A stretch of DNA of 12,797 nucleotides from JBHIFE01 sp046760985 (GTDB lineage Bacteria > Chloroflexota > Dehalococcoidia > Dehalococcoidales > RBG-16-60-22), in the NCBI GenBank assembly GCA_046760985.1, contig JBHIFE010000037.1, positions 1 through 12,797 on the forward strand, given 5' to 3'. Positions 1 through 5,577 of the stretch are shown here, piece after piece. Numbering within the stretch: the first letter of the stretch is position 1; each line of letters opens with the position of its first letter. The translations under genes and the position numbers were made by a program. The notes under the pieces were generated by a model, which was not told the DNA's origin, did not search any database, and was given only the letters and a program-made list of their open reading frames with translations.

Positions 1-2
1 TC

Positions 3-74
3 CCCGAAGAGAAACTAAGAACATCGGTGGAAAGATTTCTTGAAGAAGCTGCTAAGACCAGGAAAAAGCTATAA
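3..74 (+). CDS. C-terminal end of a gene entering from the left (unknown product)
   Basis: An open frame runs from the window edge to a TAA at 72-74 and encodes about 23 residues ending in the basic segment AKTRKKL. The composition (Glu/Lys/Arg-rich, helical, with VERFLEEAAK in the middle) resembles a genuine charged C-terminal helix, and the other two forward frames stop early. Nothing upstream is visible, so neither the family nor the start can be judged. It could also be a chance open frame of this short length. Confidence 0.45.
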   Translation, partial: PEEKLRTSVERFLEEAAKTRKKL

Positions 75-507
75 GCTTATGTCTATGTGCTGTAATTTTT
101 ATGTAAATTAGTTATTATGGGCAATGTTGGGGCGCACTATAAATGTTATGTAAGATTACTCGTATTTTTTATACTTCTCGCTGGTCACTTCACTGCTCAA
201 CCTAATTTCCCGTAACTTCCATTTTCTCATTTCTTTACTTTCGTCTTTCCCAAATTTCTATCTTGTTGAGTCGAACCGATAATGTCATCAACTTATATAA
301 AAACTAACTGCACTTGTTGTTTAGAGCTCTATTTTTATGTCAACTCCCCTACTGGATACTACTTAGCTAACTATGTCTCTATGCCCCTCCTTTACATAAC
401 CGGGGAAACAATTCCTGGCTGATTAGCTTTGAATTGTTTCCCGCCAAAAAACTAGTACTTCAAACATGTGAGGTTAATAAACAATCCCCCTTACTCAATA
501 GACTAAG
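75..507. other. Gene-free AT-rich spacer
   Basis: I see no convincing coding frame, RNA gene or recognisable gene remnant on either strand here. The only clear structure is the perfect 12-bp inverted repeat at 403-442, related to one at 4393-4430. A short imperfect dyad (CTTACTC/GACTAAG, about 490-507) lies just beyond the 3' end of the tRNA gene, but it has no convincing U-tract. Confidence 0.6.
403..442. repeat. Hairpin repeat, copy A
   Basis: GGGAAACAATTC at 403-414 is perfectly complementary to GAATTGTTTCCC at 431-442, leaving a 16-nt loop that contains GATTAG. The arm sequence GGGAAACAATTCCT recurs at 4392-4405 in a second hairpin with ATTAG in its loop, so the two are members of one dispersed palindromic repeat family. 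No U-run follows on either strand, which argues against an ordinary intrinsic terminator. Confidence 0.75.
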
Positions 508-579
508 TGGGCTCGGCAGGATTCGAACCTACGACCAAGCGGTTATGAGCCGCCCGCTCTGCCGCTGAGCTACGAGCCC
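508..579 (-). tRNA. tRNA with CAT anticodon, probably tRNA-Ile2 (lysidine-type)
   Basis: A complete cloverleaf reads on the minus strand: acceptor GGGCTCG/CGAGCCC, D-stem GCTC/GAGC, anticodon stem GGCGG/CCGCT around loop CTCATAA, T-stem GTAGG/CCTGC with loop TTCGAAT, and discriminator A. CCA is not encoded. The anticodon CAT alone allows initiator Met, elongator Met or Ile2. The anticodon arm and variable loop (GGCTCATAACCG, then TGGTCG) match my memory of bacterial tRNA-Ile2 better than elongator tRNA-Met, and the three G-C pairs of initiator tRNA are not in the usual arrangement. In Ile2 the anticodon C would be changed to lysidine by TilS so that it reads AUA. The isotype is an inference; the tRNA itself is certain. 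Confidence 0.93.
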
Positions 580-587
580 GTGCCTAG

Positions 588-616
588 ATTATATTACCGC
601 CAGCGTTTGCAGTCAA
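588..616 (-). promoter_or_regulatory. Sigma70-type promoter of the CAT tRNA
   Basis: On the minus strand TTGACT (611-616) is followed by a 17-nt spacer and a perfect TATAAT (588-593). The -10 box ends 8 nt before the tRNA 5' end, so the predicted transcript has almost no leader. Confidence 0.85.
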
Positions 617-641
617 GAAGTCCGGAGCACCCTTCTTGACT
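611..641. repeat. Inverted repeat holding two back-to-back -35 boxes
   Basis: AGTCAAGAAG (611-620) and CTTCTTGACT (632-641) are perfect inverted copies separated by 11 nt. Each arm ends in TTGACT, which serves as the -35 box of a promoter pointing outward: leftward for the tRNA, rightward for the nucleotidyltransferase operon. Neither side has a U-tract, so a terminator reading is poor. Confidence 0.7.
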
Positions 642-664
642 AGGAACCTGTCTCATAGTAGAAT
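636..664 (+). promoter_or_regulatory. Sigma70-type promoter of the nucleotidyltransferase/zinc-ribbon/DnaJ operon
   Basis: TTGACT (636-641), a 17-nt spacer and TAGAAT (659-664) form a near-consensus promoter. Transcription would begin near 671, about 50 nt before the ATG at 721. Confidence 0.75.
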
Positions 665-665
665 A

Positions 666-694
666 ATTAGCAATCTAAAAGCAATATTGCTAAT
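666..694 (+). repeat. Stem-loop in the 5' leader of the nucleotidyltransferase operon
   Basis: ATTAGCAAT (666-674) pairs with ATTGCTAAT (686-694) across an 11-nt loop. An overlapping perfect palindrome AGCAATATTGCT lies at 680-691. The stem sits at or just after the predicted transcription start, so it could act as a transcript-end structure or as a DNA operator. It is AU-rich and weak, and no function is shown. Confidence 0.45.
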
Positions 695-720
695 ATTGGG
701 CTTAAATAGGTTGAACCAAG

Positions 721-1740
721 ATGCCAAAGACAAAAACTCCGCTGAAAGCAGTTATTCTGGTTGGTGGTGAGGGTACCCGGTTGCGTCCGCTCACCTATGG
801 TGTACCTAAGGCTATGATGCCGGTGCTGAACCGACCCTTCTTGGAACATCTCGTTGCTTACCTTAGGGAATTCGGCATTAAGGACATCATTCTGGCACTA
901 AGCTATCTGGCGGAGAGCATTCAGGATTACTTTGGGGATGGCAGTAACCTAGGGGTTCAGCTAACCTATTCTGTGGAGAGTAGTCCGCTGGGTACTGCCG
1001 GGGCGGTAAAGAATATCGAGCAATACTTAAATAGTACCTTTGCTGTCCTCAATGGAGATATCTTTACCGACCTTGATATAGCCGATATGCTTACCTTCCA
1101 TCGGCAAAAAGGAGCGAAAGCGACCATAGCCCTGACTTGGGTGGATAATCCCTGTGCCTTTGGCGTGGTTGAAACCACTGATGATGGAAGAGTACAGCGC
1201 TTTGTTGAAAAGCCTAGCCCAGACCAGGTGACTAGTAACTGGATAAATGCTGGCATCTATATCCTTGAGCCAGAAGCCCTAAAGTATGTGCCAGCCGGTA
1301 GTCATTATATGTTTGAAAGGGGGCTTTTCCCACTCCTTCTTGATTTAGGTGAGCCGGTTTACGGCTATCACTTTAGCGGTTACTGGCTTGATATGGGAAC
1401 CCCAGAGAAATACCTTTGCCTGAACTGCGACCTTTTATCGTTGAAGGCAAAGAGCACTTTGACTAGCGGTTTGAGCAAGGATGAGGTATGTTGTGATAAA
1501 GAAGCTACTATCCATCCCTCAGCGCAAATAACCGGACCGGTAATAATCGACAGTGGGTGTCAAATAAGCCAAAGGGTGCGTATCAAGGGACCAGTGATTA
1601 TTGGGACGGATTGTCATGTAGGAGAAGGGGCTAGGCTAGAGAGGGTGATATTGTGGAGGGGGGTCAATATCGGTGCTGGCACTGTTCTTAAGCGGTGCGT
1701 CGTCGCCAGTAACACTAAGATAATAAAGGTAGAGGAATAG
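721..1740 (+). CDS. Sugar-1-phosphate nucleotidyltransferase (mannose-1-phosphate guanylyltransferase-like)
   Basis: A 339-residue cytoplasmic enzyme expected to join a nucleoside triphosphate and a hexose-1-phosphate to make a nucleotide sugar plus pyrophosphate. The N-terminal nucleotidyltransferase domain (about residues 8-240) has the signature GGEGTRLRPLT (15-25), the downstream PK (29-30), the metal-binding Asp in NGD (111-113), VEKP (162-165), NAGIYI (176-181) and a second metal-site Asp in WLDMGTPEKY (222-231). From about residue 262 the chain becomes hexapeptide-like (IHPSAQI, GPVIIDSG, GPVIIGTD), forming a left-handed beta-helix as in GMPP and GlmU-type enzymes. GDP-mannose synthesis is the best guess; glucose-1-phosphate specificity is possible. 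It is the first gene of an operon with the zinc-ribbon and DnaJ genes. The ribosome site before ATG 721 is weak, but the start fits the family. Confidence 0.9.
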   Translation: MPKTKTPLKAVILVGGEGTRLRPLTYGVPKAMMPVLNRPFLEHLVAYLREFGIKDIILALSYLAESIQDYFGDGSNLGVQLTYSVESSPLGTAGAVKNIEQYLNSTFAVLNGDIFTDLDIADMLTFHRQKGAKATIALTWVDNPCAFGVVETTDDGRVQRFVEKPSPDQVTSNWINAGIYILEPEALKYVPAGSHYMFERGLFPLLLDLGEPVYGYHFSGYWLDMGTPEKYLCLNCDLLSLKAKSTLTSGLSKDEVCCDKEATIHPSAQITGPVIIDSGCQISQRVRIKGPVIIGTDCHVGEGARLERVILWRGVNIGAGTVLKRCVVASNTKIIKVEE

Positions 1741-1748
1741 TCCCTATT

Positions 1749-1913
1749 GTGAGAGTGTGCGTTAAGAAAGTCTACTGTCCTAGTTGCCAAAAGCTAGTCA
1801 AATGCCAGGAAGAGGAGGTTAATGGTAACCATCGAGTCGTGTGTTCCAGATGTAAGAGGCTTCTCTATATTTGGAACGGAGTTACTTGGATACATGTGCG
1901 AGAGGGTGCATGA
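1749..1913 (+). CDS. Small zinc-ribbon protein (54 aa)
   Basis: A short gene encodes 54 residues with two knuckles, CPSC (residues 10-13) and CSRC (32-35), spaced as in a zinc ribbon; an extra Cys lies at 4 and at 19. The C-terminal part has an aromatic stretch (LLYIWNGVTWIHV). The GTG start at 1749 is 8 nt after the stop of the nucleotidyltransferase; the only nearby Shine-Dalgarno-like element, AGAGGA (1731-1736), is rather distant, and GTG 1755 is an alternative start. The TGA at 1911-1913 shares its last base with the ATG of the dnaJ-like gene, which suggests translational coupling. The role is unknown: it may bind zinc and act with the J protein, which itself lacks zinc fingers, but that is only inference. 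Confidence 0.75.
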   Translation: MRVCVKKVYCPSCQKLVKCQEEEVNGNHRVVCSRCKRLLYIWNGVTWIHVREGA

Positions 1914-2581
1914 TGGCAAAGAGAGATTACTATGAAGTCCTTGGTGTTAGCCGGAATGCCGACCAAAATACCATTAAGAGAGCCTACCGAAGGCTGGCAA
2001 TGCAATACCACCCTGACCGTAATCCAGGGAAAGAGAAATGGGCTAACGAGAAGTTTAAGGAGATAAACGAGGCATTCGGAGTTCTCGGCGACCCAGAGAA
2101 GAGAAGACAATACGACCAGTTTGGCACTGTGGGCAATGTCGGCGATATTTTCAGTAGTCCTTTTACTCGTACCACTTTTGAAGACCTGATGAAAGACTTT
2201 GGCGGGTCTGGTCTTGGATTCGACTTCTTGGATAATATCTTTGGCGACATTCTCCAAGGCAGAGGTTTTTCCTTCAAGGCATTCAGTCGTGGATTTGGTG
2301 GTCCAAGAGGAGTAAGATTCGAGTTTCCCGGGGGGATTAATCTGGAAGAGATATTCGGTCAGCCCCTGCGTCCCCAGCGCCGGGATGTCCGCTATGAAAT
2401 AACTATTACTAAAGAGCAGGCAGCTCAGGGACTGGAAAAGGACCTAGTCCGAAGAGGCAAAAGACTAAGAGTGAAAATCCCTGCTGGGATAAAGTCTAAT
2501 CCGACAATAAGACTCCGAAATGCTCGTCAAATAACTGATGGTGAGCCCGGAGATATTTTGATTTCGGTTAAAGTGAAATAG
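1913..2581 (+). CDS. Short type-B DnaJ/CbpA-like J-domain co-chaperone
   Basis: A 222-residue cytoplasmic protein expected to stimulate a DnaK-type Hsp70. The J domain (residues 4-70) starts RDYYEVLGVSRNA, carries the essential HPD (33-35) and ends with the usual YDQFG. A Gly/Phe-rich linker follows (about 72-150), then one beta-rich substrate-binding domain (about 155-222) containing DVRYEITITKEQAAQG and a GDILISVKV end. It lacks the CXXCXGXG zinc fingers of DnaJ and is shorter than the 300 or so residues of CbpA-type proteins, since the second C-terminal domain and dimerisation tail are absent. ATG 1913 is chosen because AGAGGG (1901-1906) is 6 nt upstream; ATG 1910 would add one Met. It overlaps the preceding zinc-ribbon stop by one base. 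Confidence 0.88.
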   Translation: MAKRDYYEVLGVSRNADQNTIKRAYRRLAMQYHPDRNPGKEKWANEKFKEINEAFGVLGDPEKRRQYDQFGTVGNVGDIFSSPFTRTTFEDLMKDFGGSGLGFDFLDNIFGDILQGRGFSFKAFSRGFGGPRGVRFEFPGGINLEEIFGQPLRPQRRDVRYEITITKEQAAQGLEKDLVRRGKRLRVKIPAGIKSNPTIRLRNARQITDGEPGDILISVKVK

Positions 2582-2624
2582 CTGATTGCATCCCCCTACT
2601 CTGCTGCAAAACTAAGCATCTAAA

Positions 2625-2653
2625 TTGACACCCCTTTAAACCCGTGCTACTAT
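2625..2653 (+). promoter_or_regulatory. Sigma70-type promoter of the TSUP permease gene
   Basis: A consensus TTGACA (2625-2630) is separated by exactly 17 nt from TACTAT (2648-2653). A start near 2660 gives a leader of about 14 nt that still includes the AGGGA ribosome site before TTG 2674. Confidence 0.75.
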
Positions 2654-2673
2654 AGCTGGCAAAAGGGAAGCTC

Positions 2674-3558
2674 TTGGGCGAGATAAGTCTGTGGTCACTA
2701 GGTGGGGTGGGTTTGGCTGGTGGTCTTTTAGGTTCCATGCTGGGGCTGGGTGGTGGTGTCTTCATTGTACCTTTACTCACCCTACTCTTGAACTTACCAA
2801 TTCATATCGCCATTGGCAGTAGTCTAGTGGCTGTCATTGCTAACTCAATTGCTGCTAGTAGCACCCATGTTAGAACTCAATTGCCCAATATCAGGCTTGG
2901 CATGCTTTTGTTAACAGCAACTACCGTTGGGGCTATTGTCGGTGCTTTCATTGCTGCCCTTCTGGCTTCCCCAATATTGACTGCTATTTTCGGGATAGCC
3001 CTTATCGGTATTGGCTGCTTCATGATACGGCGGCGTCAACTTACCCAGGAGAGTACTTCGACTGGAAAAACCTTGGTTGGGTCTAGCAATGTTTCTGTGA
3101 TTTCAGGAAGTTCTCTAGCCGCATCGTATTATGACCGGAACTTAAATCAAGTTGTCACCTACAATGTTAGCCGTGTGCCTCATGGATGGGGAATCAATCT
3201 GCTGGTTGGTGTCGCTTCCAGCTTGCTTGGGGTCGGCGGTGGCATACTTAACATACCGGTGATGAATTTGGTAATGAGTGTGCCAATAAGGGCAGCTATG
3301 GCTACCAACAGTTTTATGGTAGGTATTACCGCATTAGCCGGCGCTTGTATTTATTACTACCACGGCTATGTTTATCCTCTCACTGTTGCTCCTATTATGG
3401 TAGGTGCATTTATCGGAGCCTTGATAGGTGCTCAACTGGTACAGAGGGCAAGAAGCAGAATATTAAGACAAATATTTGCCATTGTTCTGTTACTACTAGC
3501 TTTTCTGATGCTACTCAGGGCATTTGATAGGGCGTTTGATATAGGTCTGCCAATATAA
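2674..3558 (+). CDS. TauE/SafE (TSUP) family membrane permease
   Basis: A 294-residue polytopic inner-membrane protein of the TSUP family, whose members move sulfite, sulfoacetate, thiosulfate or related anions. The family's internal duplication is clear: GSMLGLGGGVFIVPLL (residues 20-35) and SSLLGVGGGILNIPVM (182-197), each followed by a helix rich in Ala/Ser/Asn. About seven or eight hydrophobic segments are visible, with a polar loop of some 50 residues between the halves (about 119-172). The TTG start at 2674 is supported by AGGGA at a 5-6 nt spacing and by the promoter just upstream. The next gene, 13 nt downstream, is a DUF1634 protein, a frequent neighbour of TSUP permeases. The substrate cannot be read from sequence, and no sulfur-metabolism gene lies nearby. 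Confidence 0.9.
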   Translation: MGEISLWSLGGVGLAGGLLGSMLGLGGGVFIVPLLTLLLNLPIHIAIGSSLVAVIANSIAASSTHVRTQLPNIRLGMLLLTATTVGAIVGAFIAALLASPILTAIFGIALIGIGCFMIRRRQLTQESTSTGKTLVGSSNVSVISGSSLAASYYDRNLNQVVTYNVSRVPHGWGINLLVGVASSLLGVGGGILNIPVMNLVMSVPIRAAMATNSFMVGITALAGACIYYYHGYVYPLTVAPIMVGAFIGALIGAQLVQRARSRILRQIFAIVLLLLAFLMLLRAFDRAFDIGLPI

Positions 3559-3571
3559 AAAGGATATTGAG

Positions 3572-3928
3572 GTGAAAGCGGTAAGCTCTAAGGACAGCCG
3601 GTTATATAAGTGGCTCTATTTTACCTTTAGGCTAGGTATAGCGTGCTCTTTATGCCTCGTTTTCTTTGGCTTCATCTTATCTATCATTACCGAAGCTGAA
3701 TTTACCAGTTCGGTAGTTCCGCCAGACCAGTTTTTCCATCGTATTTCAGAATTAGACCCGCTGGCGATTATCACCCTAGGCATACTAATTCTGGTGCTTA
3801 CGCCCCTTTCCAGCGTCATTTTAGCTATGGTAACTTTCTTAAAGGAAAAAGATAGGCTTTATCTCGGTATTTCTGTAGCTATTCTGTGTATTCTTCTGGT
3901 TAGCCTTACTTTAGCAATAGTAGAATGA
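3572..3928 (+). CDS. DUF1634 family three-helix membrane protein
   Basis: 118 residues with three hydrophobic segments (about 15-39, 63-89 and 95-117). The central block SELDPLAIITLGILILVLTP (59-78) is typical of DUF1634, a family commonly encoded beside TauE/SafE permeases. A good ribosome site, AAGGA, lies 7 nt before the GTG start, and the gene is 13 nt after the permease stop, so the two are very probably co-transcribed. The inferred role is an accessory subunit or stabiliser of the permease; no biochemical role is established to my knowledge. Confidence 0.82.
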   Translation: MKAVSSKDSRLYKWLYFTFRLGIACSLCLVFFGFILSIITEAEFTSSVVPPDQFFHRISELDPLAIITLGILILVLTPLSSVILAMVTFLKEKDRLYLGISVAILCILLVSLTLAIVE

Positions 3929-3929
3929 A

Positions 3930-3984
3930 CTCAAGCACAGTTATTTAGCTTTTGAGGTTGACACTCTACGCCACAGTGCTTGAG
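3930..3984. repeat. Inverted repeat with long loop after the DUF1634 gene
   Basis: CTCAAGCAC (3930-3938) and GTGCTTGAG (3976-3984) are perfect 9-bp inverted copies 37 nt apart. They begin one base after the DUF1634 stop and end inside the tctC-like remnant. The long loop and missing U-tract make it a doubtful terminator. Confidence 0.4.
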
Positions 3985-4247
3985 CAGGTAATCCTCAGAG
4001 ATGGCGCCGGCACCACCGGGAAGATTAACATAAGCCTGAAGAATGTCCTCTACAGGCTTACTTACGGCGCGTGCCGCCCTAATCAGTACCACCACCAGCT
4101 CTATAACCTATTATAAAGGTTATCGGTCGCTCTGGATAACCGTCAAAAAAGTCTTGGTGCCGCCGGTGCTGACGCCAGGCAGCCAATAGCAAACAGGCTA
4201 ATGGCTAGCAACAATACCAGTGGAATTAGTAATATTCTCTTTTTCAC
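3979..4247 (-). pseudogene. Decayed tctC/Bug-type solute receptor (lipoprotein) gene, 5' part only
   Basis: Read on the minus strand, a strong ribosome site (AAGGAGGGG) precedes GTG 4245-4247 and a lipoprotein signal: MKKRILLIPLVLLLAISLFA followed by IGC as lipobox. This frame stops at 4143-4145 just after a run of six T. Dropping one T restores a continuation with YPERPITFIIGYRAGGGTD, the characteristic start of a mature tripartite tricarboxylate transporter receptor. It then hits TAG, and a second frame shift resumes the family pattern with VNLPGGAGAISEDYLLK before homology ends. About 240 expected C-terminal residues are missing. At least two frame breaks plus truncation mark it as a dead periplasmic binding-protein gene; no TctA/TctB genes are in the window. 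Family assignment is from remembered motifs. Confidence 0.75.
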
Positions 4248-4346
4248 CTTTCCCCTCCTTAAAAGTCCAAATTACTAAGCACTCACGGCTATTTCATATC
4301 CTCATATATCGCCCTCTTTCCGATAAGATAAAAACGACCTTTTCCT

Positions 4347-4374
4347 TTATTATTAGACAATAGACAATTGTCAA
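4347..4374 (-). promoter_or_regulatory. Relic promoter/operator of the tctC-like pseudogene
   Basis: On the minus strand a perfect TTGACA (4369-4374) is followed after 16 nt by TAATAA (4347-4352), a weak -10. The -35 overlaps the palindrome GACAATTGTC (4363-4372), and TAGACAA is repeated head to tail at 4354-4360 and 4361-4367. This looks like an old promoter with a regulator site. Confidence 0.4.
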
Positions 4375-4392
4375 ATTCAATTAAAAAATTAG

Positions 4393-4430
4393 GGAAACAA
4401 TTCCTACGTAATTAGGTAGGAATTGTTTTC
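4393..4430. repeat. Hairpin repeat, copy B
   Basis: AAACAATTCCTAC (4395-4407) pairs perfectly with GTAGGAATTGTTT (4416-4428) across the 8-nt loop GTAATTAG, and the stem extends by a G-U and a G-C pair to 15 bp. The outer part matches copy A at 403-442. On the minus strand the stem is followed by AATTTTTT, so it could terminate leftward transcription, but no minus-strand gene precedes it here. Confidence 0.75.
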
Positions 4431-4493
4431 ACCTTATGTTAACTAATATGCCTTTGGGCAGTATTTTTGGCTAGATAGTGCCCGGTGGCTGAA

Positions 4494-4538
4494 GCCGTTA
4501 GTCAGGCTATGTGTATAGTTTTTCGTGTGATTAACGGC
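4494..4538. repeat. Stem-loop upstream of the phosphatase gene
   Basis: GCCGTTAGTCA (4494-4504) pairs with TGATTAACGGC (4528-4538), giving an 11-bp stem with one G-U pair and a 23-nt loop. There is no U-run after it. It may be part of an untranslated leader, a repeat remnant or chance. Confidence 0.4.
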
Positions 4539-4679
4539 ATATGACTTATCTTCTCAAGTCTGGTTTCTTCTGCCCCGCGTCTTGTTTTTAGAGTCGCCCG
4601 ATGTTAAACTTCTGAGAGAGCTTAAGAGGTGTGTTTTTATAGTCTGGATCTATAGCAGACAACACATTAGAGCATCAAG

Positions 4680-5471
4680 ATGACTGATTTACCTTTATCA
4701 CAAAGCGGTAGAAATGCTGTTGAAGTAGCCATTGAAGCAACTAAACAAGCCGGAGAGATTCTATTAGCCCATTTCTATCGTAAGAAGGAGATAAAGGATA
4801 AGGGTAAAAGCAGCTTGGTCACTGAAGTAGATATCCTTTCTGAAAAGACTATAGCTGAGTTTCTGACGAATGAGTATCCTACCTTCAGCATCCTTTCCGA
4901 AGAATTAGCACCTTCTACTCCAGTCACAGGTTACACCTGGATAGTTGACCCCTTAGCTGGCACCAACAATTATGCCTTTGGTATCCCATTCTTTTGTATC
5001 AACATTGCCTTAGTCAAAGATAAAGATATCTTGCTGGGAATAACCTACGATCCATTGAGGAAAGAGTTTTTTCGGGCGGAAAACGGAAAAGGAGCCTATC
5101 TTAACAATTCGCCCATTCATGTCTCTGAGAGGACTTCACTTCGGGCTTCTCTGCTGAGTTTTGACCCCGGCTATGATGCTACCCGGGGCAAGAAGCTACT
5201 TAGTACAATCACTGAATTATGGCCGGGGGTACACAGTCTAAGGTCAATGGGCTCATCGTCTGTAGCTTTAGCTTATGTTGCCTGCGGTCGGGTTGACCTT
5301 TATATTCGCAGTGACCTTAAGCCGTGGGATATTGCCAGCGGTATCCTACTAGTTAAGGAGGCTGGCGGTAAAGTCAGCGATTGGCAGGGAAAACCAGCAA
5401 ACCTGCAAAACAAGGAGATTATTGCAGCGAATAATAAGCTTCACCAAGAGTTCCTAAGTCAGTTAAAATAG
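4680..5471 (+). CDS. Inositol-monophosphatase family protein with an altered metal site
   Basis: 263 residues, the normal length for the IMPase/CysQ/FBPase-like sugar phosphatase family (cytoplasmic, Mg-dependent phosphomonoesterases). Visible motifs are LVTEVD (46-51), the metal-binding Glu pair in ILSEE (71-75), WIVDPLAGTNNY (87-98), GSSSVALAYVACGRVD (191-206) and PWDIASG (215-221), which carries the last metal-binding Asp (217). The family motif is DPxDGTxN, but here the second Asp is Ala93, encoded by GCT, one base from GAT. That residue normally ligates catalytic Mg, so activity may be reduced or the protein repurposed. The rest of the fold looks intact. Substrate unknown; myo-inositol phosphate, PAP and fructose bisphosphate are all handled by relatives. 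ATG 4680 has only a weak AGAG ribosome site; the gene stands alone. Confidence 0.88.
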   Translation: MTDLPLSQSGRNAVEVAIEATKQAGEILLAHFYRKKEIKDKGKSSLVTEVDILSEKTIAEFLTNEYPTFSILSEELAPSTPVTGYTWIVDPLAGTNNYAFGIPFFCINIALVKDKDILLGITYDPLRKEFFRAENGKGAYLNNSPIHVSERTSLRASLLSFDPGYDATRGKKLLSTITELWPGVHSLRSMGSSSVALAYVACGRVDLYIRSDLKPWDIASGILLVKEAGGKVSDWQGKPANLQNKEIIAANNKLHQEFLSQLK

Positions 5472-5515
5472 GTAGCTAGGATTTGCTTGTGCTCCCCTAC
5501 CCTAGCCTCTTATCC

Positions 5516-5544
5516 TTGCTAGTGGAGAACCAGTAGTGTAAAAT
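5516..5544 (+). promoter_or_regulatory. Probable promoter of the carboxyltransferase/oxidoreductase operon
   Basis: TTGCTA (5516-5521), a 17-nt spacer and TAAAAT (5539-5544) fit a sigma70-type promoter. The start would lie near 5551, about 27 nt before the ATG, with AAGGAGA as ribosome site. Confidence 0.6.
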
Positions 5545-5577
5545 AAAAATGGTATAAACGGAAAAGGAGAATAGATA

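Larger units (their letters stand above)
4248..4679. other. Non-coding spacer upstream of the phosphatase gene
   Basis: No intact gene is visible on either strand. The stretch holds the relic control region of the tctC-like pseudogene (4347-4374), hairpin repeat copy B (4393-4430) and a further stem-loop (4494-4538). I could not identify a convincing promoter for the phosphatase gene that starts at 4680. Confidence 0.6.

Noticed and set aside
1871..1912. Earlier start for the J protein at ATG 1871
   Set aside because: It would add 14 residues that overlap the zinc-ribbon gene and do not resemble J proteins; MAKRDYYEVLG is the standard beginning.
3930..3984. Intrinsic terminator after the DUF1634 gene
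   Set aside because: The loop is 37 nt and no U-tract follows, so it is listed only as a repeat.
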